Shown here in pieces: positions 13,301-27,665 of a stretch of 64,000 nucleotides of DNA. Position 1 is the stretch's first letter; every line of letters starts with the position of its first letter. The notes beneath the pieces were generated by a model. It worked only from the letters and a program-made list of their open reading frames with translations, was not told the origin of the DNA and ran no database searches. Origin of the DNA: Psettodes erumei. Its lineage: Eukaryota > Chordata > Actinopteri > Pleuronectiformes > Psettodidae. A program made the position numbers and the translations under genes. The stretch is from the NCBI GenBank assembly GCA_016785225.1, contig JAFBJZ010000939.1:744001-808000 (forward strand), in the 5' to 3' direction.

Positions 13301-16300
13301 TTACAATTTCTCATAGCTGTTAGTTTATTGGCCCACTGCATTGAACTTTGGCCGCAACATGGGTGTTCTTAGCCAATGGCAGGGCTTTGTTTGTGTGCCC
13401 AACCTGTTCCCAGTGTGTGAGAAACAGAAGCAGAGGCAGCTTGTTAACACATCGAGCTGTCAGCTGGTTCCCGTCCATTTCAGATGTTGTGTCGGTCAGC
13501 AGCGGTGAGAGCAGAGGGAAGGGGGCACATTTTATTTATCCACACTCTTCTCGCTTTTCTGCCTCTGACCTCTGATGCTCTATGATTGTCTTGCATAACC
13601 TCTGTGTTTACTTGTTTGTGTGTGTATTCCTGACAGAGTTTGTGAGTGAGTGTTTTTATCAGGACTATTCAAATACTGTGATTCTAGTTGCTAATGCATT
13701 TACAGTGAAATAATTAGCCTCAAGGATTCAAGCTATTTACAACTGTGCGTGTGCAGATCTGACACTGTGTGTATGTGAATATGTAAAAAGTTTAACACTT
13801 TCTCCCTCCTCAGATAAAGAGGAACTCTTTCAGAATGTACTGACGCAAGTAGCAGAACAGTTTTCAAGGTAAGAAAATGTGTGAATGTGTGCAGATCCTC
13901 ACTTCACTCACTGTCAGCTGCTCCGAATGTAGCTACTACATGTGCAAACTTTCGCTGTTTAACATATGGATTACCACAAATCATTACTTCAGATTCTGTT
14001 ACCCATTCTGTTACCCACTTTTGGATTTTTCCTTTTAAATCAGTGTGTGTAAATTAATGTGATGTATAGGAGGTATGTTGTTGGTGTCAGGAAAAACACT
14101 TCAAAACGCGGGGCAGGCCTAAGAAAAACAGCCATTTCTTATAGCTCAATGGCATTACTTCTGTTGATTTTATTGTATTCTAGAATCCCAAAAGGCTGAG
14201 GAACACAGTACTGCTTCATTTTAGGAGTGAATAGTTTTCACTGTTGTCACTGGTGTTGCTTCCTCTCCTAATTGCTTCGTTGTCTGCTTCGTGACTTTGT
14301 CTTTGCTCTTTTCACTCTTGTTCCCATTGACTCATGTCATGATTTCACTTCTTCTTTGCTTTAGCTCTCTCTTCATGCTTTTTGTTTACTCTAATCACAC
14401 ATTGTGTGTACAACGAGTACTGTAGGGTGACTTTGGTGCAAAGACGTTGTGCTACATAAGCCCAGATGTAAACAGGGCAAGACAGGAGTCCAGTGGTGCA
14501 AAGGGAAAAAGCAGCAGGATACTAAGGGAACAGATAGCGTGTTGTATCACATATAGTGCAGCTACAAATCTGACTGAGTATGAACAAAGAGATATTTCTT
14601 GACTCATTTCTGTCTCTCTGTCTCTCTCCCACCTGTATCCGTCTGTCCATAGGGCATTCAAGATCAATGAGCTGAAGACTGAGGTCACCAACCGTATTGC
14701 CATGCTGGAAAAGAGAGTAGAGCGTAAGTTTATTCCCACCGCCATCATCCTCATCTGTTCTGAGTCATATTCCAGAAAAATTATACATGCATGCACTGTT
14801 TGTCAGCAGGATGACACTGTTGACAAAACATTTATTTACATAAAGATTTATAATCTCAAGATTACCACGAGTCATCAGTAGCTCTTTAAAAAAATTTTTT
14901 TTTAAGTCTGTGGAATATCATCATCAGTTCAAATCAAAGACTAAAGTCCAAAACACACTGAAGCAGTGTGACCACATCAAAATCTCAATACCCCGTGCCT
15001 TCACAACCCCAGCACATCATGTCAGCTCAACATGGACACCCAGTATTGTTAAGATTCATCCTCTGGAGAACATGAATGTCTGTATGAAGATGTCATGGCT
15101 CTGACAACTAACATTGTTTCACTCCCTGGATGATTTATGCCACTAGTGTGGCTAAAACGCGCTTGAAGAAGAAACAGATCAGGACAGATCAAATCACTTT
15201 CTGTCTGTCATCTGCTTCTAGTTTCAAAAGATGGTCATATCTTATAAAGAACTGCATTTAGCAGTGTTGAGCGTTGAGTTCAAATCTTCTTATTCAAGCA
15301 CTGTACAGTAGACTGATTAGTGTAACATAATAATGACTCCATGCTTTCAGTGCATGTCTAAACTTGTGTTTGTCCACAGTTTATGAGGCTGTGATTAGAT
15401 TAACTGAAACCACACAGATTATGTGGTCTGCTAACCCACATCCAGAGGCTGTTAACCATGTGCTCTGAGGCCAGTACTATGAAGCAGGGTTTGTGGTTAG
15501 CAAGGTAACTTCAGGTTTAATTGGGTAACTGGGTTATCAGGGTCATGACAGTGGATCACTTAGTACCAGTGTAAATCATGCTCAACACCTAACCTGCTGC
15601 GATCAATAATCGACCCATCATCATCCTCACTGTTCATAGAGGGTGCTGTGCAGCTCGGTGGGCAGATCATCAACATACCCCTTTGTCTTTCCATCATTAG
15701 TTTTTATATGAGAGAGACAGTCTCTCTGAGGGAATGACTTCTCTGCATCAGCTTCTTGAGCAGTATGTTGTCAGTGAAACACATCATGTCAGTCAGTCAG
15801 GAAATTCTTTCACCAGCTGTCCTCCATGCATTTGGCAGCTGCAGTTGTTGCTTTGAGTCTGGATTATGTGTAAGTATAAGTGATTGACAATCCAGGCACT
15901 CTATCTACTGGCTCTGATTGGTTCTGCTGAATGGTGCACAACGATTCTTGCAAATGGCATTACAGCAGTAGATGGAGCCAGAACAGTCTTTTTTTTACAG
16001 ATGTCTTTCTCATGTACTACAGTCAGGACAAAGTGACTGTTTTTTATGTATAACAAAATGTTATTTTCTTTCTACTGCAGCTTTGAGAGAAGCCAGATAA
16101 AGCAAAGATATCCCGCTGAACATGCTTTATAGTACAAGCCTCATTTTAGAGCATAAAGGAGTATGTTCTCATTTTAACACTTATACAGGATCCAGGTCTT
16201 TTGCCTCCCAAGTGAACATCATCAGCTTCCAGGTGTTTGGCCTTTTATCAACTGCAAGGCAGAAGTTTGTTCTTGTGAGGTGGATGACCTGCTCACATAG

Positions 16301-19300
16301 TTTTTACCTGCTTGTCTGCTGGCATATCTGCATCTTGGTGCAGATGTGTCAATTCTCCCAAGATAAAAAACAGCTATAAAATACGATCAATAAATGTGTT
16401 GTGATAGTCAGACTTGTTGCACTGTCCTACACCATCAGTGTTATTTTTTTTATAATACAGAGCTTAGGGTTCTTGACAGGCTAGCTCTTAAAGTAATTGC
16501 CTGCAGGAACATTTAATCAGTGACCATTTTGCAATCTTTACATCCTTCATAGTAAGGCTGTGATGAAAGATAATATTTAAGCAACAGAAATCAACAGCCC
16601 ATCTCTGATTTGTTTAAGTGTTTCACATTTGCACTGCAGGGTTGCTCTGCCATTACTGAACACAGAGATGTTAGTTTTTATGTCACCTTTTAGTGTTTAA
16701 ACATCACTGCTTTGTGCATTTGCTCTAAATTCTTAATTTAATACAAATATGCATTGCTTGTCATTAGTTAAGGCAAGTTTATTTGAGTAGCACAACAAAG
16801 CAATTCAAAGCTGTTTAGATAAAATATAACAGATATCAAGACAAAATGGAAAATCAACACAAGATAATGTTAAAAATGTTAAGAAAGAAATTAACTTGAA
16901 TTAATATATAGATGGATAGATGAAGATAGAGGGGAATGAAAGGCATTATGGACAATATAGTGCAATCAGTAATTCACATCCCAAATACAGTGAGTGAATA
17001 CTACTCCATGCATTTGTTAACTTAAGACCGGACTAAAATTTGAAGGTGACTGTCATTTGACTTGCATCTAATCTAAGCTGCAGTGCGATCTGGAGACTGT
17101 CCTCCTGATCGCCTCTTTTAGTCTTATTTTTTTTCATTTTTGGATGCAACATGTCACTACTGCCAAAACATGGTTTTATTAGTCATTTTGACTCCTCCTG
17201 TTCAAAGTGGGACCTGGTTAAACATCATGGGTTTCATCAACATAGGAAAGGAAAGGAAATTTTGCTTTGCGTGGTTTCCCCCGACAAGACCCTGGCTCCC
17301 ACTCCGGCTTTCTACTTAGCACTGTCTCAGGACAGTGCAGGTTGTGCTGGTGCTGCTTCTGTTCCTCTTCCTATCATGATCACTGACTGGAAGTCTGAAA
17401 TAATGTTCAGCTGAAGCTGATTTCAGTCTTCAGCAGGCAGAGTTATTCAAATGATTGTGTAGGTTTATCGTGTTGTCTCTCCATGAGACTACTTGTTAAA
17501 TTCACTAAGAAGAATGAAAAGTTACATTGGCTAATACAACCCAGTTGTGGCAGAATATAGCAATAGAATGTTAAGGGTTGGGTCGTCATAGAACGATAAC
17601 CCTTTATTTCACTCACTGAACAGCCTGTCGTAGGCGGTGATGTGACTTGAAGCATCACTAGATGTTTCCTGTAAAACCTGAGTGAGTGTAGCTGTGCAGC
17701 ACGCTGTGCGAGAAGCACCTACGCACATGTGCTTATCGCTGTTTCCACGTGCGTGTGTGTGTGTGTGTGTGTTGTGTTCAATGCATCATATTCCCCTTCC
17801 CCGACCCCTTTTCTCACTAGACTGCGTGTCGTCACACCCACATCGATACGTTACCTCTTGGCTGCCATCCTCCTCTGACTCGTCTGTCTTGGAATACATG
17901 TGTTTTTTCACGTGATGCGGCTGCAGCTTCATAATAGCCCCCTGTGCACTCACCCTCTCAGTGACCATGACAACGTGACCTGAGTTTGCTTTGGTCACCA
18001 CGGTGATTTCACCAAATCTGCTGCTTCCCTTTGAAGTAACGTGATGGGAAACTTTTTATCTCTCGAAATCATGACATAAATTTGTTTGCATGGCTCCTGT
18101 GTAATAGTATTGTTACAGTACTACTTTACTGACACATTCATCAGGTCAGCTGTTAACCAATCAGTTTTAATTAGTTTCAATTTAAATGAAAAAATTTGAA
18201 TTTAAATTCTTTTCATTTCAGTTTTTTTTAATCATCTGTCCCATGTAATGGACATCAGAACCCAGTGGACCAAAGAATTTCGTAATGTTATGTAATATTG
18301 TATTAGTGTTCATGTGGATTTCATTTACAGTTTCTTCTAATTTCATAAATACTAAAAAAATGTTAGATGAAGGAAATGCATCTAAACACTAAACTATCCT
18401 TACAAGGAGCTGGTACATCTTCATCATAGCGTATGCAAGACCTGTCATGTACATAGCGAGAAAGGGTTCAGCTCTGCTGGAGTGGTCTTAAGGCTGCCTG
18501 CAGAGATGAGCACCTCCTGCTAGTTTGTGTTTGCAAAAACCTGGTTGTGTATGGACTGGTATGTATAGATAAAATGTATTTTTAAAAAGTTATTGAACTA
18601 GTAATTCTTAGAACTAAGGTGCACATCTTGAAGAAAGAGTGGATTATTTTCAAAAGCGTTTCATGAAGGCTAAAATGAAACTATAGGATCATTATGATTA
18701 TTTTTTAAACAATAAATTCATTTAGAGGATATATGTCCTGCAATTACAAATAAGATCCATTTCTTCTGATTGTGGCTGATTCAAGTGAAATTTGTGCTTT
18801 TGAGCTTTTGCTTTTGTGTTAAACTTTTTAGACTTCTATAGACTATACTTGAGAATGACCCAGGGCCTGGACAGACACCGAGTTGAGCAGCAACTGTCCA
18901 AGTTTTCTCAGGCACAGCAAATCAGCAAATCAGTGTTCTACCTGCAAAGGCTTCCTAGTGTCACAACACAAATTTCCTGGAATCCTGAAAAAGACTGAAG
19001 GCAACATTTCTTTCAGTACCCACTCTCTCTGACTGGCTCGACTGTAGTAGTAGTGTCAGATGTGACCTGCACAGCCACTTGACACAAGCTAAGCCAATTG
19101 CCTGGATACCTGGTCACTACAGCAACAGCGTGGCACCCACACAGATCTCCATCCTCTCATCACTTTGGTTGCCATCATCCCCTATTCTAATGGAAGCATG
19201 CATGTTGTCGGGGGCAACCTTTTCTGTTTCAGAGATGGGTGGATTAATGAAAGAGAGAGGAGCCAGGAGGACAGGAGGCAGATAAAGATATGTGAAAGTC

Positions 19301-22278
19301 CAAAGGGTTCTGATAGCAACTGCAGTCTGCTGAGGTGATACACAGACAGCTATTAACATAATGCTGATGGATTTATACAGGGTGCGGATTAGGTGAGTTT
19401 TGCTGATTTGACAGTGAGACTAGTGTACAGCTGCAGGATCTCCTGCACCATCAGTCTCTCTCCATCCCATCCTCCTGTTCCTTTCCCTCAGGCCATCCAA
19501 AAATACATTTACATTTGGAATTCAGCAAATGATATGTACCACCTCAACCTTCATCAGCAGAAATTTTCTGATGGTCCGTCCCCACTTTTGATCCCCTAAA
19601 TGACACCTTACAGCTGCTACTTAGAATAAAAAATATTAGCTGAATTTGAAAGCTATAACTTCTTAAGCAGCAGTCAGAGAGCAGCTGCTGAACATTTAGC
19701 AGCTAAAGAGCCATGTTGATGTTTCCCTCATCAGCTGGTGGAGACTAAAACAGAGCTAAAAGAGAAGGAACACAGGGCTGATATTCATCAGGTGACACAA
19801 ACATGACACAACAGTGAATGATGATGTTGCTCTGTAACTCCTGGATGTGGAAATAACTGTTGGCCATATTAACATAAAAGGTTATGATGTCTCAGTGTTG
19901 TCTTTGCAACTTTTTATACTGGCCCCAAAAGCAAAAAAGCAAATTTGAGTTACATTCAAATACATTTAATTCTAAATGATTTGTTACTTTTATCTCACCT
20001 TATAATGGGAGACCATAAGGTGATGGAAGGAAAAGTGTGTTTATGTTTCAGTGATTGAGTGCATTATTGACAAAGACAGAATAAAGACTGAATGCCAAAA
20101 AAGTTATGGGCCAGCATAACCTACATAACATATCTGACCATGTTGCTCCACTTAAAAAAAGCTCATTTAAACAAATCAAATAATTTCAAGGCCTATTGCT
20201 TTAACTGGATGATGCCATGATTCCCTGAGCAACCTTTTTATTTTTAATAAGATTAATGGTTTGAAAAATATGAACCCCAGTAGGTGTAATGAAGTTTTAA
20301 TAAATAACTCTGTGTTTGCCTGCAGTGGAGGGCATGAAGGTGGTGGAGATTGAGAAATGCCGTAATGACATCAAGAAGCTCCGTGAGGAGATGGCATCAA
20401 GAAACAACAGGTGACAGCAACAGCGGCAACAGTTCATTATTCAGTAATCAGTGAACCTCCCTGGTCTTTTCATCAGTTCACTCTAAGGAACACAGAGGAG
20501 AGGGTCCAGCTCCTCTCTTAATAACAGTGAGAAGGACTGTCGAGGGACAGCTGATCCTGAGCAGTGGTTTCTGAGATGTGGTTGTTAGGATCAGCTCCTG
20601 CATCTGCTGTCAGGAGATCTGCCACACTGTTCAACTTACTGTACTGTGAGTGCAAACATGCACATTGGTTAGTGTTGGATTAGTGTCCATTTTACTGCAG
20701 TAATAGCAGGAATACTAGTGTTGCAATATCAGTACAAGTCAATTCATAAGTTTCTTACTGCTCACCAATCTCTGGAATTTGTGGTCATTATGCCTCTAAT
20801 AATTGGCAGATTATTCAGTAATGAAATGAGATAGTAGACCAAATAGGCTTATTCAGTGTTGCTGGCAGCAACTAGTATAGACCGAAATAGCAGTACATGT
20901 AGCAGTCATTACAACGGTGATGGAAACAGTAATAGAATTTAAAGTAGTAGTATGAGTTTTAACCAAGAACCACAGAATGTCAACACTGAGTGGTGTCATG
21001 GTGTCTCGCTCAAATGCATCAGGAATTCGGAGATAATATGTGGCAGGTCATGCCCACTTGCACCAATCAGTATATCATATCAGCACTTCAGAATTTGATT
21101 AAACGAGTATAAGTGGAGTTTTCTTTCTGTCTTTCTTTCTTTCTGTTTTCAGCACCTGTTTGTGATTTACGGAACATCTGCAAATACTACACTTTCTAAG
21201 GGGTTATGGCTAATATTCATTAAGTTGATGTTAAACATGTAAACATGTTTCTGGCCAAACTTGCTTCTCTATAAGATAATTGTATATCTCAGTACACAAT
21301 TCTCTGGACTTTTTGTATAAATGTCCATCATGGCCTTTAGAATATTCAATTTTAGGTGTGAGCCAAATGTGAAGTCAATTGGACTCATTGCCACTAACCA
21401 CAGCAAAAGAAATAGGTTCTACCCCTGTAGGGTTACAACCACAATCATTTTACTAGTGCTAGAATGGTTCTTTATTTGTGTATTTTGTTTGTTATCTTAA
21501 CAGTAATTTCCTGGAAGACAATAAGAAGCTAACTCCTCGTAGAGATGTGCCCTCCTACCCCAAGGTAAGGTTTTGGGAGAAAGTCTCCACCCCACGGGTG
21601 GGTTTGTGTTCACCAGGTCAGTCTGCTGATGGCAGGTGTAGTGAGAAGAGCTGCAGCTCCACTGGGGTTTCAGGTTCCAGGTCCAGTCTGCACTTCCGCA
21701 TGTCCGATTTTTGACAAATACAACGGAGATGTGGAGATGTTGATAGATGTGGACCAGGTTTAGTCTGGTCCCAGAAAGCAGTCAGTGGAGCACACTCTGC
21801 GATACTGATCATCTCATCTGTACCCTGAATCACACAGTGAAGCCATAAATACACAGGGACAAGTTGTATTTTAGCAAACCATTCATTGCTGTTGGCTAGT
21901 GCAATATTTGGGATACATTTACTGTCTGAAGAGAAATGAAATGCCTTCCCTGTGGTGAGATACAAGAGTCCAGCAAGAATTTACAAACATCGTGTAAAAT
22001 AATGGGGTGGCATTTTTTTTTTAATGCGTGAACATTACAGTAGGTGTGTGCAGTGATGTGTAGAAGTATGCCCCCGAGCCAGGCAGAGGCGGACAGGGTT
22101 AACTGCAAGCTCTGTTGCCTGCAGTACATGCTGTCACAACAGACCATAGACGCCCTCAAAAAACCCGCCTTTGACGTCTGGCTGTGGGAGGCCAACGAGG
22201 TAAGACCTGACGAACCTGTCTCACTCACTGCTCCCCCCTCTCCTCTCTCCCTGTCTATCCTGCTGCCTGCTGCGTGTG

Positions 22279-22309
<31 letters not shown>

Positions 22310-25300
22310 AGTACCATCTGTCTAAGGAGACAGTAGAAGCTCTTAGATTGCCTACATTTGATGCTTGGCAGTGGGAACCCAATGAGGTGAGACTTATGCC
22401 CTATAAATACATTTACTAATGAATGATTTATTTTTCATCAGGGGCAGCTTAATAACTGTTATTTACTAGTGATTAAGATGGAAATTATGAATCAGAAAAT
22501 GTACCAAATCAATAATTTCCAAATTGTTCAATATGTCAAAAGTCACTGGTTTACACAGTGTCATCTGACCTGCACTGAACTGACAGAAGAAATTCTGCAC
22601 ACCGACAGAGACACACGGTGGTGGGTATTTTGAATTATACCCCAGTGCAACTGATAGTGTTAAACTGATCGGCATCACACTTGGACACAATGGATGAACA
22701 TCAGTGCAGCAGAACCAGCTTTATCCTTTTCTTCTTATCAAAATCTGGGGCCTACATTTCCCAAAATGCAACTTGGCTGCTGATAATGGGATGTTTTGTT
22801 TTGAAAATCAGGTGTGTTATACTAGTAGCATAGGGGTGTATATTTCACTTGTGAAATGTACCAGATTTATCTGGAAGTGACAGGTAGGGCTGAACACATC
22901 CTGATTTTAATCAGATGGTAAATCAAAACAAATCAGATTTTGCATAGGAAGCAAAATGTTGAAATCAACTGTCAGCAGTGCTATGCTAAAGGCTGAAATG
23001 GATTTGTGACAACAGATTTTAAAATCTAATGAAGATAGAGATATTTTGAGCTAAACCAGAGCTTATGCTACTGACCTGCAGCAGGATGAGGTTGCTTCTC
23101 AGTGTTTCATTAGGTGTGGACATCAGCATTCAGCTTTTTATTACAACTAGCGAGTCAAATTCAGTAGATTTATGTCAAACCTAATCCTGACAGATCACAA
23201 GAGAGCTTAACTCCCATATATATGAATAGGGGCTATTGTATATTAATATATATAATATAATATATAAACTAAATTAATTAATAATTAAGAGAAACTAAAT
23301 TAATTATTAATTAATTAAGTTTCTCTTAATAATTACTCTACAGCAAAACAAAATAAATTTACTCAAAAGTGCAACATTTAAAATTAAAAATATAAATATA
23401 TAAAGAGGATACTATATTCAGATTGAAGCTTTCAGTACCTCTTTTTCTTTTTAGTATTTCTTTTTAATATCCCATTACTTATTTTCATTTTCATTTAAAA
23501 AATGTTATGTCATTCACAGAGACAGCAACATATTTATTGTTGTTTTGTGTTGACTATTTTGGTTGTATCCATCTTTTGATGTAAAATGCATATTACGATG
23601 CAGTACATGGTGAAAGATATTCAAACTGAGAAGTGGTTCATTTCCAAAGGGCAGTGACATGTAGAGAAGTGGGTTTCTGTTCTTGCAGATGCTGAGCTGT
23701 CTGGAACACATGTACCATGACCTTGGCTTGGTCAAAGACTTCAACATCAATCCCATCACACTCAAGAGATGGCTGGTGAGACCTAAGCCCAATAACCAAA
23801 TTAACATTTGAAAATCACAACCTCCCTGTTCCAGACCAGAATGATATCTTGAAAAACTGCTACTACTTTTTCCATCGTTTTTTTTTTATGGTAGAACAGC
23901 TTAAATACAGTCTCCCGGTTCTGTTTCTGTCTGTCTCTGTGCAGCTGTGCATTCATGACAACTACAGGAATAACCCCTTCCACAACTTCCGCCACTGTTT
24001 CTGTGTCACCCAGATGATGTACAGCATGATCTGCCTCTGCAGCCTACAGGTAATCACCTTCTTAGAGACCTGACTGCTCTGCTTCAAGGCCACGCACCCT
24101 ACATATATAGATATCTATATAGATATATATGTCTTTTTAGGCCTATTCATTGATCCCAGATATTTAAAAAGCACTATTAACACAGAACTGATGGGTTGAG
24201 ATGTTGAAATATATGAATGACATGTCTGAGATTTTTTTTTTTATGCCAAAGTCAGTGAACTCGTCCTAAGAAGTGCTAATCACTGTATGAAATCAGCTGA
24301 GGAATAACTGTGGCTGTGGAGAAGCTGTTCGGATCGGGTCTAGTGACAGGCATTATGGAGTTGTAATATGTGAAATGTGTGATCCAGTGTTTTGGACTGT
24401 CATGTAGTAAAAGTCAGGCTCTGCTGCTTCAATGTGGACCACGCATTTTTCAATCTGTCCCTAATCACTGGAGAACACGTGTCATTTTTACATTTTGGTT
24501 TCTTTGGATTAAACAAGCAGGATATAAATTTTTCATTTCAGTAAGTGCCCTTGAAAGCTTCATGGTATAGTGTGTCATAAACCCCCCCCAGTATGATAAT
24601 AACCCATACTCTTTCTCTTAATATGAATGACATAGATATGAATGAAACAGAAGTATGCTGTTAACTTCTTATCAGATATTTTCTGAGGTAAAAAAAATAC
24701 TTACATGTATCAAAATTATCTTCCTGAGTGGGGACACTTCTGATATAGTCAGTGTGGTTCACAGTAAATATTATTTCTGACAGCCACAGTTGATAAGAAT
24801 CTTCTTGACAAGAATATTTCCAAGAAATCCCATTAGAAATGCTTGCAGGCCACGAGAGGGCTCATAATACAAAAAACTACATTTCCTTAAAATGAGTAAT
24901 AGTTAAACTGAAATTTGAAATGAGTGATGTCAAAAACATGTTTTTGAGGAATATCTAAAATATGAAATTTTAAAAATGTTTTCATGTCAAAGATATTGCA
25001 AAAACATGACCTGACCAGGCCATTTTTGACCCACTTCTGCATCTACGGGTCAAGCAGCTCTGCCTAATAGTTGAATTTGGACCTTGAGACGTCGACTGGG
25101 CAACTGTAAGCAAATACTTCAGATAATTTTATTCCTTTTTGGCGTAATTACGTACATACGTACATAACTAACAGAGTCATCTGGTGAAAGTAAATATGTG
25201 AATTAGTGAGTGTGAGTTTTCAGCTTATGTTCTGTGAAGTTACAGTTAAGTATCAGCTACTGTTTGTTGCCTTCTATGTCTCACATCTGAATGACTATGA

Positions 25301-27616
25301 TGGTAAAGATGACTCATGACTCATCATGGGAGGACTGTTCACTGGAGGGTTAATCATGACAGGCCTAATGGCCGATGATCAGACATCTACACCACTGATG
25401 TGCTAGCGAGGTCTCTCACACACACAAACTTTAGTGTGGCAGATGGGCCAAATACATGTTAGTGCACATATGCACATGATAGTTTAGTGATTGTAATATA
25501 AGTGTGTGTGTTCATGTTTTTAGGAGAAGTTCACACAGGTGGACATTTTGATTCTCATGACAGCTGCTGTGTGTCATGATCTGGATCATCCTGGATTTAA
25601 CAACACGTAAGACAAGTTAGCATGCGCGCACACACACACACACGAAACCATCTCCATCACCATCTTCTATCCTTTTCTTACCTCTGTCCATTCTGGGGTT
25701 CTTCGTTTCTTCCTTCTCTTCATTCCTTGTCCTTTCTGTCTCCTTTCTGTCCCCTCTTGTGTTGTCATCTTTCCACTTGCTCCATTCTTCCACTCTACCT
25801 GCTTCCTTCTTATATCCCTCCCTTTGCCTTGTCTGTTCCCTCACTTAACTCCTCCTGTCCTTTTTTCCTCATCCCCTGCTTCTCTTTCACCAATGGCCCA
25901 ACTCCATCCTTTTCTTTTTATGAGGAATCATCACCAATCAATACAGTGACTGAACTGCTCTTATGCTAATATCCAGTTGTAGGTTGAAGAACAATATCAT
26001 CTATTGCAATAACAATGAAAAAGTAGAAGAGAGAGAAAAACAGAGAGGAAAGTCTCTTCCTCCCTCTGCATCCTGTCTCCTATCTCTTCCTGCTCCTTGT
26101 CCCTGATTTCCCTGCATGCTTCCCATTCTTCCCATCCTCTCTTCCTTCCAGGTACCAGATCAATGCCAGAACAGAGCTGGCGGTTCGCTACAATGACATC
26201 TCCCCTCTGGAGAATCACCACTGTGCTGTGGCTTTCCAGATCTTCTCTCAGCCCAACTGCAACATCTTCTCCAACTTCGACCCAGAGGCCTTCAAACAGA
26301 TACGGCAGGTACGAATCTGTGTGTGTGTGTGTGCGTGTTGAGCTGTGCCATGTCTGTATTATCGGTGCCATAGTTATAATTAGTATTCTGGTGATATGTC
26401 ACATCTTTTTTTTCCAAAGGTCTCTCACCATATAAATGAATCTGAGCAAAGTGTAAATTAAAATAGCTCAAGGAATAGTTCTTTTTACACAAGTGAGGAG
26501 TTTTGTCTGATGCATAAAAATGAAAGAGTAATTATACCATGTGTACATGTGTGGTAATAACAAACCCAGAATTTGGCAAACTTTTATTAAATATAAAATG
26601 ATGCAGCCATGAAAACATGGAGTCCTGGCCTTGTACATGAATACATACAGTCTGCTGTCAGACAAGGAATAGACTGCTACATACAGAAATCAAACTGGCC
26701 ACACAGCTCATGGGAAATCCTGTCAGGTCCTCTGTGTGTGTGTGCACTGATGTGTTGTTTTATCAGGGAACCATTACACTGATCCTGGCCACAGACATGG
26801 CGCGACACGGTGAGATCCTCGACTCCTTTAAGCAGAAAGTGGACAACTTTGACTACACGGACGAGGAGCACGTCACCTGTGTGAGGACACTTTCATTCAC
26901 TAACAACCGCTAGGCTGCTGTGCAAGTAAACATGACATCGTGACTAATTCACTGATTCGGCATCTCATACTCATCCGGCATCATCTGCACTATGTGGACA
27001 CGTTCTAACCATGGTGATCTTTGCCCTCTCACCCTGTGCAGCTGAAGATGGTGCTCATCAAGTGCTGTGACATCTCCAACGAGGTGCGGCCCATGGAGGT
27101 GGCTGAGCCCTGGGTCGACTGTCTGCTGGAGGAATACTTCATGCAGGTGTGCCCATCACAGAAATCTTTTCAAACTGTGCAACACTTATACAAGTAGACA
27201 TATGCGATAGAAGATTGGGATACCTCGGGTGTTTGAATTCATTTTGAAGCAGGACCAGCTGCATGTAACTTCACTGTGATTGGTGATCGTTGTGTCTGTG
27301 CTGCTCAGAGCGACAGGGAGAAGGCTGAAGGGCTTCCTGTGGCTCCCTTCATGGACAGAGAAAAGGTCACCAAACCCACGGCTCAGATCGGCTTCATCAA
27401 GTTTGTCCTCATCCCCATGTTTGAGACTGTGATGAAGGTGAATATGCAGGACAGTGATGACAATGATGAGGTCAGGTCAAGTAAGTGAGTTGAGAGCGGC
27501 CTCTGGAAGTGATTTTTCAGCTCATTTTTAGTGTTTGATTACTGCAGGGGTTGGACTGACTTCCTTTTACTTCATAAATACAAATTATTTGCCGTGATGA
27601 TACATACATTTATACC

Positions 27617-27665
<49 letters not shown>

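Noticed and set aside
25617..26435. Several 75-124 codon frames on both strands
   Set aside because: They arise from the pyrimidine-rich tract and CA repeat; the real coding sequence here is pde9a exons 25524-25606 and 26152-26308.
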